Assembly: GCA_910585545.1 (NCBI GenBank)
Contig: CAJUFN010000024.1
Coordinates: 1-28,819 of the forward strand
Source of the DNA: an uncultured Lachnospiraceae bacterium
Lineage (GTDB): Bacteria > Bacillota > Clostridia > Lachnospirales > Lachnospiraceae
DNA: 28,819 nucleotides
Direction of reading: 5' to 3'
Below, in pieces: positions 7,876 through 15,480 of the stretch. Position 1 is the first letter of the stretch; every line of letters begins with the position of its first letter. The notes beneath the pieces are model-generated. The model saw nothing but the letters and a program-made list of their open reading frames with translations, was not told the origin of the DNA and ran no database searches. A program made the translations under genes and the position numbers.

Positions 7876-8286
7876 ATGACAACAAAAAAAGTAACAAAAA
7901 CTGCAGCAGCAAAAGAAGTAAAAGAAGTAGCAAAGAAGGCTGCTGAGACAGTAGAGACGACAGCAAAGGAAGTAAAGGAAGCAGCAAAGAAAGCAGCTGA
8001 GACAGTAGAGACTACAACAAAAGAAAAAGTTGTTCCGGAAGCAAAGAAGGTAGTTGAGAAGGTGAAAAAAGCAACTGTGAAAAAAGAAGTAAAACAAAAA
8101 ATCGTTGTAGAATATCAGGGGAATCAGGTTGATACAAAGGACCTTGTTGCTGCTGTAAAGAAACAGTGGGCAAAAGGAAAGAACAAAGTATCAGATATCA
8201 AATCAATGGATTTATATGTAAAACCAGAAGATTCTGCTGTATATTATGTAATCAATGAAGAGTCAGCTGGAAAGGTAGAATTCTAA
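7876..8286 (+). CDS. DUF6465 family protein with Lys/Ala-rich repeat arm
   Basis: This small protein has 136 residues. Residues about 12-65 are a highly charged Lys/Ala/Glu/Thr/Val region containing an 18-residue unit repeated twice in tandem (AKEVKEVAKKAAETVETT; DNA 7909-7962 and 7963-8016) and a diverged third copy. This would form an amphipathic helix or coiled coil and resembles the tails of histone H1-like or apolipoprotein-like proteins. The C-terminal ~60 residues (VDTKDLVAAVKKQW ... SAVYYVINEESAGKVEF) form a compact domain that I recognise as DUF6465 of Lachnospiraceae. No signal peptide or membrane helix is seen. An upstream in-frame ATG (7858) lacks a ribosome site; AGGGGG lies 7 bases before 7876. 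The function is unknown. It is co-transcribed with the membrane protein 34 bases downstream. Confidence 0.82.
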   Translation: MTTKKVTKTAAAKEVKEVAKKAAETVETTAKEVKEAAKKAAETVETTTKEKVVPEAKKVVEKVKKATVKKEVKQKIVVEYQGNQVDTKDLVAAVKKQWAKGKNKVSDIKSMDLYVKPEDSAVYYVINEESAGKVEF

Positions 8287-8320
8287 GATCCAGATTAGGA
8301 TAAGACTTGGGGAGAACGAT

Positions 8321-9028
8321 ATGGAATTGATGAACAGTGCAACGGATATTATCAGTACATTTCAACTACCAGAGGGGAACACGCAAGCAGTATTGATCGG
8401 CACACTTATATTTGCGATCATAACGTGTTTTTTGGGATTGAAAATGTATCGTGTCTGGCTTGCGGTCGGAGGATTACTGTTAGGTGCAGTTATAGGCTTG
8501 GTTGGTGCTAGTATATACCATATTACATCATGGGCGGCATTAGGAGCGGCTCTTGTATGTGGAGTGATTGCGGCCTTGATTGCATATAAACTGTATAAAG
8601 TGGGTGTGTTTCTATTCTGCTGGGGCGCGGGAACAAGCCTGGCAGCCATGCTTTTGGCATCAGTAATCACCAACGAACTGGTAAGTGGTGGTATCAGTTT
8701 GGCAGTTGGACTTGTATTTGGTATCATAGGCGTTATATATTCAGAACCAATCATCATTATTGTTACGGGACTTCAGGGAGGTTTTGGTATTGCATTGGCA
8801 GGAGGCGAACTGTTAGCATTAAGTGAAAAACAAGGTTTGTTGATTCTGCTGGCAGGAGTTGTACTTAGTATCGTGGGTATTATGGTTCAGTTTGCGATCG
8901 AAGGCAGACGCCGTGGAAAGCTCGCATTGGAACAGGCACATAGTATCAAAAAAGAAGCTTCTGTGGAGAATGAAGTAGAAGCCGCAAGAACTATGATCAT
9001 TGACTTAGATAATGATGACGAAGATTAA
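8321..9028 (+). CDS. DUF4203/TMEM198-like seven-helix membrane protein
   Basis: This 235-residue protein starts after a weak GGGGAGA ribosome site. Residues ~20-200 are a string of about seven hydrophobic helices rich in Gly and Ala, with repeated GLKMYRVWLAVGG- and AYKLYKVGVFLFCWGAG-like units. This is the internal duplication typical of DUF4203 (TMEM198-like) proteins. The last 35 residues are soluble and end in a strongly acidic tail (IDLDNDDED). The gene lies 34 bases after the Lys-rich DUF6465 gene and shares its promoter and terminator. The acidic tail next to a very basic partner protein invites the idea that they bind, but that is inference. No catalytic motif is visible. Confidence 0.75.
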   Translation: MELMNSATDIISTFQLPEGNTQAVLIGTLIFAIITCFLGLKMYRVWLAVGGLLLGAVIGLVGASIYHITSWAALGAALVCGVIAALIAYKLYKVGVFLFCWGAGTSLAAMLLASVITNELVSGGISLAVGLVFGIIGVIYSEPIIIIVTGLQGGFGIALAGGELLALSEKQGLLILLAGVVLSIVGIMVQFAIEGRRRGKLALEQAHSIKKEASVENEVEAARTMIIDLDNDDED

Positions 9029-9043
9029 ATATTGCAGGGAAAG

Positions 9044-9088
9044 AAGAGTTATTACCAGAATTTGTACTTTGGTGGCAACTCTTTTTTA
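9044..9088 (+). terminator. Intrinsic terminator of the DUF6465 operon
   Basis: AGAGTT (9045-9050) pairs with AACTCT (9077-9082), supported by TTACCA with TGGTGG inside, followed by a T6 run. Confidence 0.8.
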
Positions 9089-9117
9089 TTGCCGTATAAT
9101 GTGCGAAGTTGTATAAT
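9089..9117 (+). promoter_or_regulatory. Promoter of the PHP-DUF975 operon
   Basis: TTGCCG (9089-9094), a 17-base spacer and a perfect TATAAT (9112-9117) sit directly behind the preceding terminator. A second TATAAT lies inside the spacer (9095-9100). Confidence 0.7.
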
Positions 9118-9150
9118 AATACATATATAGTTCCGAAGGGAGGCTTGCCT

Positions 9151-9990
9151 ATGAAGATCGATATGCATTGTCATGTGAAAGAAGGTTCTATTGACAGTAA
9201 AGTAGGAATAGAAGAATATATAGAGAGATTAAAAGAAAAAGGATTTCAGGGAATGGTCATAACCGATCATAATACGTATAACGGTTATCGTTACTGGAAG
9301 AAGAACATCAAGGATAAAAAGCACACGGACTTTTATGTGTTCAAAGGAATTGAGTACGATACAAGGGATGCGGGACATATCATTGTGATCATGCCGGAAG
9401 GGGTCAAGATGCGCCTTTTGGAGATGCGCGGAATGCGTCTGTCTATGCTCATTGATTTTGTACACCGCCACGGTGGGATTTTAGGACCGGCACACCCATG
9501 CGGTGAGAAATATTTAAGCTTTATGAATACGAAGCGATATTACAATGGACCAGAGATTACAAAGCGATTTGATTTTATGGAGACATTTAATGCCTGTGAA
9601 CCGGCAGAATCCAATGCAGGCGCGCTAAAGGCGGCGCTCAAATATCATAAGCCAGGTAGCGGAGGAAGCGATGCCCATCGTCCGGACTGTGTAGGACGTG
9701 GTTATACGATTTTGCCGGAGACAGTTACCTGTGAGACACAGTTAATCTCACTTATCAGGGAAAAAGCAGTTTTAGAAACCGGAGGAGAGCTATATCATAA
9801 GACCACGAAGGATAAGATGGGGAAGGCAAGTAAAATATTGACCTATTCTTTTTGGGTATACAATAGAAGCGGAGAACTTATGAAACGTCATAGCAGAAAG
9901 AAGAAAGGGACGCAGGAGAATCCGGTAGATCCGATCGATCCGATTGAGATACCATATATTGAAGAGGGTCTGAAGCGCAGAAAAATATAA
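9151..9990 (+). CDS. PHP-domain metal-dependent phosphoesterase
   Basis: This 279-residue protein starts with HxH (His6, His8), followed by TDHNTYNG (Asp39, His40), HPCG in the middle and GSDAH near residue 180. These are the metal ligands of the PHP fold, which uses two or three metal ions to cleave phosphate esters. Related stand-alone enzymes act on short nucleic acids, pAp or histidinol phosphate; this sequence does not say which. The last ~50 residues are a basic, Pro/Asp-rich tail not part of the fold (RKKK, then DPIDPIEIP). The frame extends upstream to 9109, but GGGAGG lies before the ATG at 9151, which also gives the family-type start. A DUF975 gene follows after 21 bases. Confidence 0.88.
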   Translation: MKIDMHCHVKEGSIDSKVGIEEYIERLKEKGFQGMVITDHNTYNGYRYWKKNIKDKKHTDFYVFKGIEYDTRDAGHIIVIMPEGVKMRLLEMRGMRLSMLIDFVHRHGGILGPAHPCGEKYLSFMNTKRYYNGPEITKRFDFMETFNACEPAESNAGALKAALKYHKPGSGGSDAHRPDCVGRGYTILPETVTCETQLISLIREKAVLETGGELYHKTTKDKMGKASKILTYSFWVYNRSGELMKRHSRKKKGTQENPVDPIDPIEIPYIEEGLKRRKI

Positions 9991-10011
9991 GAAGAACAAA
10001 AGGAGAATTTT

Positions 10012-10794
10012 ATGTGGTCAAATAGTGATTTGAAAAGTCGGGGCATGAGTGCATTTCAGAGGAATTACTGGATGGCGGTGGCAGTAGCGCTCATTGTATC
10101 TATTGTGATAGGAGGTTTTTCTCAAGGAGGAGGTAACTCGGTTAGTATTAATATTTCCGGACTGGCAGAGTCAGAGGGGGTAGTTTGGGAGGTTTTAAAG
10201 AATCCTTTAGGATTTTTGCTCACTTCTGTTAGCGTGATACTGGCTGTGATCATTGCATTTGCGGGGATTTTATTTTCAATTTTCGTAGGAAAGGTGTTTA
10301 CAGTAGGCGGTAATCGGTTTTTTATGGAGAACAGGGAAGATCGTCCGGGATTAGTAAAAGTGCTGTATGGATTTCGCTGTGGACATTACATGAATATTGT
10401 GGAAATTATGTTTTTGAAGAGTTTGTACACCTTCTTGTGGACGTTGCTTTTGGTCGTTCCTGGGATTATCAAATCCTATGAATATCGTATGGTGCCTTAT
10501 ATTCTTTCAGAAAATCCTGCGATAGATTCAAAGCGGGCGTTTGAACTTAGCAAGCGCATGATGGATGGGCAGAAGATAAATGCATTTTTATTAGACCTGT
10601 CATTCATCGGCTGGATAATTTTAGGAGCGTTTACATGCAATATTCTTCCGATATTCTGGACGACACCATATATCGAGGCGACGCGTGCAGAGTTATATGC
10701 AGTGATGCGGGTGCATGGATTTTATCAAGGATTTACAAATGAGATGGAACTTCCGGGATTTTTCGTGCAGGAGAATCCATATCAAGGCTATTAA
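10012..10794 (+). CDS. DUF975 family integral membrane protein
   Basis: This 260-residue protein has a soluble start (SDLKSRGMSAFQRNYWMAV, characteristic of DUF975) and then about five or six hydrophobic segments. A conserved cytoplasmic stretch, GKVFTVGGNRFFMENRE, lies after the second segment, and VPGIIKSYEYRMVPYILSENP, followed by SKRMMDGQK, is the strongest family signature. AAAGGAG precedes the ATG. It is the last gene of the PHP operon and ends at a strong bidirectional terminator. DUF975 proteins are common in clostridia, and their role is not established. No enzymatic residues are visible. Confidence 0.88.
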   Translation: MWSNSDLKSRGMSAFQRNYWMAVAVALIVSIVIGGFSQGGGNSVSINISGLAESEGVVWEVLKNPLGFLLTSVSVILAVIIAFAGILFSIFVGKVFTVGGNRFFMENREDRPGLVKVLYGFRCGHYMNIVEIMFLKSLYTFLWTLLLVVPGIIKSYEYRMVPYILSENPAIDSKRAFELSKRMMDGQKINAFLLDLSFIGWIILGAFTCNILPIFWTTPYIEATRAELYAVMRVHGFYQGFTNEMELPGFFVQENPYQGY

Positions 10795-10796
10795 AG

Positions 10797-10846
10797 AAAA
10801 AGCTGTTATGCCAGTTGATAAGTTTATTGGCATAGCAGCTTTTTAT
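10797..10846. terminator. Bidirectional terminator between DUF975 and feoB
   Basis: A 17-bp stem, AAAAAGCTGTTATGCCA (10797-10813) with TGGCATAGCAGCTTTTT (10828-10844), has one G-T pair and runs of A and T on the two sides. The flanking genes converge here. Confidence 0.9.
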
Positions 10847-10908
10847 ACTTTCCGAAATAGTTTATTTGGGTCTGTGGGCAATATTTGCCGCATTTTACAA
10901 AGTACTGC

Positions 10909-12957
10909 CTAGAAAAGCAGTGCAATGTGATAAGCAAGAAAGCTTACGATCCAGGCAACCCCAAACTGGAATGCAACGAACAGAGTAGTCGTACTTCTTT
11001 TGCCGGTTTCCCGGTGTATGGTTGCGATAGTTGCCGTACACGGAATGTATAACAGGCAGAATACCATCAGAGAATATGCGTTAGCGGTGCAAAATCCCAT
11101 GCCATTGAGTGTGGAGGCGAGGACTGTCATCCCGGCAGTCGTTGTGACGCTGCCAATTCCAAAGAGCACGCTGCAGCTTGAGACAACGACCTCTTTTGCT
11201 GCGATTCCGGCGATGAGTGCTACGACAATCTGCCAGTAGCCAAGGCCGAGCGGAGCAAATACAGGAACGATCAACTTTCCGATATAGGAGCCAAAACTCT
11301 GACTGATATCTGTTACATAACCGGCCGGACCAAAGTTTAGGATTACCCACATAATGACGGAAGCGATGAAGATCACGGTTCCGGCTTTTGACAGATAATC
11401 TTTTACCTTCTCCCATACATAGATAGCGATGGTGTGTGCGTTTGGTGATTTGTATTCCGGCAGTTCGATTAGCAATGCATGATCGGATTTACTTCCATCG
11501 AATTTGGAAAGGATAAATGCACACAGGATTCCGACTACGATTCCGATTAAATACATCGAATAACATACGAGCATAGCGTGCTTCGCAAAAAACATATCAG
11601 AAAATAATACGTAAATAGGCAGTTTAGCGCTACATGACATAAATGGCGTGATCAGTATGGTCTTCAATCTGTCTTTACGGTGTTCCAGTGCACGGGATGC
11701 CATAATGGCAGGTACGGAACAGCCAAATCCGAGTAACAAAGGAATAAAAGCGCGTCCCGATAGTCCCAGCCTGTTCATGATATCGTCCATGACAAAGGCA
11801 ACACGTGACATGTAACCGCTGTCTTCCAAAAAGGCAAGTGCCAGGAAGAGAATGAAAATATTCGGCAGGAATGTAAGAATTCCGCCAACACCAGAGATAA
11901 TTCCATCCACGATCAAAGAAATCAGCATTTCATTCGTGTGGACAGCGGTTAAAGCGTGTGTTACCAGAGCAGAAAAATTCTCAAGTCCGATTTCAAAATA
12001 GCCTTTCAGCCAATCGCCAACCGCAAAAGTAAGGAAGAAGACGAATGCCATGATTCCAAGAAAAATCGGAAGCCCAAAGTATTTGTGTGTGAGCAGACGG
12101 TCAATCCGGTCTGTTCTTGCAGCTTTTGACGCTTTATTTACCAGTGTTTCTGAGATGATTTCGTCAATGAAATCGTATTTTTGATTAATGATTTCTTTTT
12201 CATAACTATGGTCAATGATAGAAGAGAAGTCCATTTTGTGATGTTCCATAACCTCACTGTCATTTTCCAAAAGTTTGATTGCATGCCATCTTGGATGTGC
12301 AAGATTTGGCCATTTACTCTGCAGCATGTCGATGAGCATATCGATTTTATCTTCGATTTCATCATCGTAAACCATAGCGTATTCATCATGATGCTTATGT
12401 ACATGCGTGGAAGTCTGTTCTTTCGCATCGTGATGATGAATCAATGGGCTTTGCTTTATCGTGTCCGCATGATGAGCAACCGCATGCATCAAGATGGAAA
12501 GACCGGATTTCTTTCTTGCCGAAACCGGGATGGCAGGGATACCAAGCATTTCCGGAAGACGATGAAGGTCAATCTCCATTCCGCGCTCTTCTACAATATC
12601 CATCATATTTAAGGCGAGTATGACTGGCTTTCCAAGTTCGATAAGCTGTAAGGTCAGATAGAGGTTGCGCTCTAGCGAAGAAGCATCAACGACATTCACG
12701 ATAACATCTACTTCATCACTCAAGATACAATTTCTTGATACCGTCTCTTCCATTGTATAGGAGGTGAGGCTGTAGATGCCGGGAAGATCGATCAGTTTAA
12801 AATCGCATCCTTCATAGGAAGTTTTTCCTTCCTTTTTTTCAACGGTTACCCCAGGCCAGTTGGCAACTTTTAAGTTTGCTCCGGTAAAGGCGTTGAATAA
12901 TGTTGTTTTTCCGCAGTTTGGGTTACCGATGAATCCAACAGAAATTGAGTTACTCAT
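10909..12957 (-). CDS. feoB: Ferrous iron transport protein B with His-rich linker
   Basis: FeoB is the GTP-dependent Fe2+ uptake protein of the inner membrane. The 682-residue protein has an N-terminal G domain with GNPNCGKT (11-18), DLPG (57-60) and NMMD (117-120), then a helical linker and a membrane part with two gate halves (GFGCSVPA, and MSCSAKLPIYV, which carry the conserved pore cysteines). Between residues 158 and 190 there are ten histidines (HHH at 174-176 and HVHKHH at 185-190), an extra metal-binding-like patch. The frame continues upstream inside feoA, but AGGAGGTG stands just before the ATG at 12957, whose product begins MSNSISVGFIGNP as expected. It overlaps feoA by eight bases (ATGAGTAA). 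Confidence 0.96.
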   Translation of the reverse strand: MSNSISVGFIGNPNCGKTTLFNAFTGANLKVANWPGVTVEKKEGKTSYEGCDFKLIDLPGIYSLTSYTMEETVSRNCILSDEVDVIVNVVDASSLERNLYLTLQLIELGKPVILALNMMDIVEERGMEIDLHRLPEMLGIPAIPVSARKKSGLSILMHAVAHHADTIKQSPLIHHHDAKEQTSTHVHKHHDEYAMVYDDEIEDKIDMLIDMLQSKWPNLAHPRWHAIKLLENDSEVMEHHKMDFSSIIDHSYEKEIINQKYDFIDEIISETLVNKASKAARTDRIDRLLTHKYFGLPIFLGIMAFVFFLTFAVGDWLKGYFEIGLENFSALVTHALTAVHTNEMLISLIVDGIISGVGGILTFLPNIFILFLALAFLEDSGYMSRVAFVMDDIMNRLGLSGRAFIPLLLGFGCSVPAIMASRALEHRKDRLKTILITPFMSCSAKLPIYVLFSDMFFAKHAMLVCYSMYLIGIVVGILCAFILSKFDGSKSDHALLIELPEYKSPNAHTIAIYVWEKVKDYLSKAGTVIFIASVIMWVILNFGPAGYVTDISQSFGSYIGKLIVPVFAPLGLGYWQIVVALIAGIAAKEVVVSSCSVLFGIGSVTTTAGMTVLASTLNGMGFCTANAYSLMVFCLLYIPCTATIATIHRETGKRSTTTLFVAFQFGVAWIVSFLAYHIALLF

Positions 12958-13180
12958 GATGCACCTCCTCGACCTGAATGTGATCTGCGATACGCTTGCC
13001 AATAGCAAATCTTGTTCCACGGAATTTTACGGTCATAGAACCTCGTTTATCATTATTCAGTATAGTAATGTGAGAACCCTCTGTAAGACCCAATGCTTCC
13101 AGACGGCGTTCCAGCGTCAGTTCTATATGGATGGAACACACTTTGTAGGTATGGTCATTACGACCTTCTTTTAAGTTCAT
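12950..13180 (-). CDS. feoA: Ferrous iron transport protein A (SH3-like)
   Basis: FeoA is the small cytoplasmic partner of FeoB, needed for Fe2+ uptake. The 76-residue protein shows the SH3-like pattern: RRLEALGLTEGSHITILN, a basic turn, then RGTRFAIGKRIADHIQVEEV at the C-terminus, including the G..FAIGK.IAD motif that marks the family. Two in-frame starts are possible: TTG at 13186 and ATG at 13180. AAAGG is four bases from the TTG and ten from the ATG; I prefer the ATG, with some doubt. The stop codon overlaps the feoB start, so the pair is coupled. A promoter and an operator-like palindrome lie directly upstream. Confidence 0.93.
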   Translation of the reverse strand: MNLKEGRNDHTYKVCSIHIELTLERRLEALGLTEGSHITILNNDKRGSMTVKFRGTRFAIGKRIADHIQVEEVHHE

Positions 13181-13212
13181 ATACAAACATCCTTTCTAGC
13201 ATAATTTTCAGC

Positions 13213-13232
13213 GAGTTATATAAGACTAACTC
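13213..13232 (-). promoter_or_regulatory. Operator-like inverted repeat at the feoAB start site
   Basis: GAGTTA and TAACTC flank an 8-base centre immediately downstream of the -10. The position fits a repressor site. Iron uptake genes in Firmicutes are controlled by Fur or DtxR/IdeR-type repressors; this sequence is closer to a DtxR-type half-site (TTAG..CTAA) than to a Fur box, but the match is weak. Confidence 0.4.
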
Positions 13233-13261
13233 AGTATAACAGATTCGGCCGCATACGTCAA
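13233..13261 (-). promoter_or_regulatory. Promoter of feoAB
   Basis: On the minus strand TTGACG (13261-13256), a 17-base spacer and TATACT (13238-13233) form a strong sigma-A promoter 53 bases before feoA. Confidence 0.8.
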
Positions 13262-13289
13262 TCATTTCGAATCAGACTTGAAAAAGACA

Positions 13290-13463
13290 GTAACAGTTCA
13301 GCCATAACAGCTCGGATTAGCTGCTTTGCAGCCTATTTCGCCACATACGTGGCTAAATCCTCGCTTATGGCAGAGCGCCATATACAAAGTACACAAAAAA
13401 TCTTCGTTTTCAAACAAGTTTGAATTTAGATTTTTGTGACTTTGTGCATGGCTGAACTGTTAC
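13290..13463. repeat. 174-bp nested palindromic repeat element (MITE/REP-like)
   Basis: The ends are a perfect 16-bp inverted repeat, GTAACAGTTCAGCCAT (13290-13305) and ATGGCTGAACTGTTAC (13448-13463). Inside are further paired blocks: GCCATAA with TTATGGC (13301-13307, 13365-13371), two small hairpins (GCTGC-TTT-GCAGC at 13320-13332; GCCAC-ATAC-GTGGC at 13340-13353), and a long arm CAAAGT..CACAAAAAATCT with AGATTTTTGTG..ACTTTG (13385-13444). TATGGC can alternatively pair with GCCATA (13377-13382). No open frame and no tRNA motifs are seen. It looks like a mobile or dispersed intergenic repeat that would fold as RNA or single-stranded DNA. Confidence 0.75.
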
Positions 13464-13585
13464 AAAAGATATCAAAAGGGCTTAAAATAAGATTTTTCTT
13501 TATTAAATTTTAAGAATTTCCAAAACAGTATTTAAAGATTATCTGTTATTATAAGTACAGTAAAACGACGGATGGAGGAAAACAG
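13464..13585 (+). other. AT-rich leader before the TVP38-like gene
   Basis: No gene is seen. An AT-rich inverted repeat, CTTAAAAT (13481-13488) and ATTTTAAG (13507-13514), is present. Transcription of the downstream cluster probably begins here, but I see no -35/-10 pair that I would defend. GGAGG stands before 13586. Confidence 0.4.
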
Positions 13586-14194
13586 ATGGAATATACAGTG
13601 GCAAAAGCCAAATGGCGGATGATGATAAATATTTTGACGGTCATCAGCATGATAGCGATTATAGGATTTTGTATCTATGGATGGCGGATGGGACTTTTTA
13701 CCGATAAAACAAAATTGGAAGCGATGATACATAGTACTGGCTTGTTTGGTCCGCTTTTGTTTGTTATCATACAGATTATACAAGTTGTGATTCCAATCAT
13801 TCCAGGAGGAGTCTCGTGTGCAGCAGGTGTTATCTTTTTTGGACCATGGTACGGACTTTTATATAATTATATTGGTATTGTAATTGGTTCTATGATTAAT
13901 TTCTTTTTAGCAAGGCAGTATGGACAGACATTTGTGAAATACTTTGTGAAAGAAGAGACTTACGAAAAATATGTAGGGTGGCTTGAGAAAGGGAAAAAAT
14001 TTGACAAGTTTTTTGCACTTGCTATTTTCTTTCCATGTGCACCAGATGATTTTCTTTGTATGCTGGCAGGGCTTACCAAGATGACATGGAAAAAATTCAC
14101 GACAATTATTGTGTTTGGGAAACCGGCATCGATTGCATTATATAGTTTAGCGCTTGTCTATGCCGGAAGTTTTATTGGGAAACTGATTGCCTAG
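13586..14194 (+). CDS. TVP38/TMEM64 (DedA-like, VTT domain) membrane protein
   Basis: This 202-residue protein has five or six hydrophobic segments. The conserved VTT core is visible: IIPGGVSCAAGVIFFGPWYGLLYNY with its Gly/Pro signature, then GSMINFFLARQYG, and FFPCAPDDFLCMLAGLTKM in the later part, which corresponds to the FPxxPxDxxxxxxG motif of the family. Proteins of this group move or balance lipids across membranes (undecaprenyl phosphate or phospholipid scrambling in characterised relatives). GGAGG precedes the ATG. Two lipid-type glycosyltransferase genes follow within 42 bases, so a shared role in envelope lipid handling is a reasonable inference. Confidence 0.88.
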   Translation: MEYTVAKAKWRMMINILTVISMIAIIGFCIYGWRMGLFTDKTKLEAMIHSTGLFGPLLFVIIQIIQVVIPIIPGGVSCAAGVIFFGPWYGLLYNYIGIVIGSMINFFLARQYGQTFVKYFVKEETYEKYVGWLEKGKKFDKFFALAIFFPCAPDDFLCMLAGLTKMTWKKFTTIIVFGKPASIALYSLALVYAGSFIGKLIA

Positions 14195-14235
14195 ATTTGA
14201 AGGGCAGATTGATTAGACGAGAGGAGAAGGGGAAC

Positions 14236-15480
14236 ATGAGAATACTTATAACGACAGACTTATATATACCAACGATCAACGGAGTAGTGACTTCTGTATT
14301 GAATCTGGAAAAAGAATTAAAGGAACAAGGACATGAGGTGAAGGTACTGACGGTTTCGGATGAATTCAAAGCAAAAACAGATGGTATACATTATTATATG
14401 AAATCCATTCCATCTGGGATTTATCCGGAAGTACGTATTCCGTTTGCAAATGTGGATACTTATGTGAATGAACTGATTGCATGGCATCCAGATATAGTAC
14501 ATAGCCAATGTGAGTTTTTTAGTTTTTACTATGCGAAGAAGATTGCAAAAGCGACAGGAGCGTCATTGGTGCACACATATCATACTTTGTATGAACAATA
14601 TACAGAATATATTCCGCTTGGAAAAGTGATAGAAAAAAATGTACTGGAAACGTGGATCAGAAGAAGGCTGCGAAATGTGGAGTGTATCATTGCTCCCACA
14701 CGAAAAGTGGAACGTACGTTACGTGGATATGGGATATGGGGCGATATCAATGTGATTCCGACTGGAATTCGATTGGATAAATTTAAAGAACAAGTATCGG
14801 AAGAAAAACTTGTGGCTTGCAGGGAGGCACTTGGAATTTCAGCAGAAAAGAAAATTCTACTTTCGCTTGGCAGGCTTGGATTCGAGAAAAATACGGCAGA
14901 ACTTCTGCGAGGATTTGCAAAGCTTGTGGAAAAGAGAAGCGATCTTGTGTTTGTGATCGTAGGGGATGGACCGGCACGCCAGATGCTGGAAGAAAAAACC
15001 AGAGAGCTTGGTATTGAGGAACAAGTGAAGTTTGCAGGGATGGTCAAACCGGAAGAAGTCAGTATGTATTACCAGATGGGAGATGTATTTGTATGTGCTT
15101 CCACCAGTGAGACGCAAGGACTTACTTATATCGAGGCACTGGCCAACGGGTTACCGCTTGTATGCAGGAAAGATGAATGTTTAAACGGTGTGCTTCAGGC
15201 AGGCGAAAACGGATATGCATATGAGACAATGGAAGAATTTGCGGGTTATATAGAAGCAGTATTGCAGGTGCAAAAAGAAATGAGGATAAAAAAGAGCAGA
15301 GCATCCGCATATCCTTTCAGTACGGAAGTGTTTGGAAAAAATGTGGAGAATGTGTACCGGAAGATACAAAGAAGGGGAGTGTTCGAGGAAGATGAAAGTA
15401 TTACTATATGCGAAAAACAAAGATACGGTGTTAAAAAGCGGAGTTGGACGAGCCATGGCTATGCAAGAAGAATTTCTTGA
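14236..15480 (+). CDS. GT4 glycosyltransferase, likely diacylglycerol alpha-glucosyltransferase
   Basis: This is a 414-residue GT-B enzyme. The N-terminus DLYIPTINGVVTSVLNL and the HTYHTLYEQY stretch match the MGlcDAG synthase group, which puts a first glucose on diacylglycerol to start glycolipid or lipoteichoic acid anchor synthesis. The nucleotide-sugar half has SLGRLGFEKN and the EX7E motif in SETQGLTYIEA. The frame is open from a TTG at 14197, but GAGGAGAAGGGG precedes the ATG at 14236. The last ~29 residues are read in another frame of the next gene (89-base overlap) and have an odd composition (ICEKQRYGVKKRSW), so the natural end may have been lost. The substrate is inferred from family and neighbours. 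Confidence 0.82.
   Translation: MRILITTDLYIPTINGVVTSVLNLEKELKEQGHEVKVLTVSDEFKAKTDGIHYYMKSIPSGIYPEVRIPFANVDTYVNELIAWHPDIVHSQCEFFSFYYAKKIAKATGASLVHTYHTLYEQYTEYIPLGKVIEKNVLETWIRRRLRNVECIIAPTRKVERTLRGYGIWGDINVIPTGIRLDKFKEQVSEEKLVACREALGISAEKKILLSLGRLGFEKNTAELLRGFAKLVEKRSDLVFVIVGDGPARQMLEEKTRELGIEEQVKFAGMVKPEEVSMYYQMGDVFVCASTSETQGLTYIEALANGLPLVCRKDECLNGVLQAGENGYAYETMEEFAGYIEAVLQVQKEMRIKKSRASAYPFSTEVFGKNVENVYRKIQRRGVFEEDESITICEKQRYGVKKRSWTSHGYARRIS

Noticed and set aside
13290..13463. tRNA or structured riboswitch
   Set aside because: The fold looks cloverleaf-like but lacks the T-arm GTTCGAATC motif, an anticodon loop and an acceptor-length stem. The 16-bp ends are those of a repeat element rather than an RNA gene, and no metabolite-riboswitch core was recognised.
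13281..13470. Target-site duplication flanking the 174-bp element
   Set aside because: AAAAGA-like sequence occurs on both sides but does not abut the inverted ends in the same register, and A-rich flanks make chance likely.
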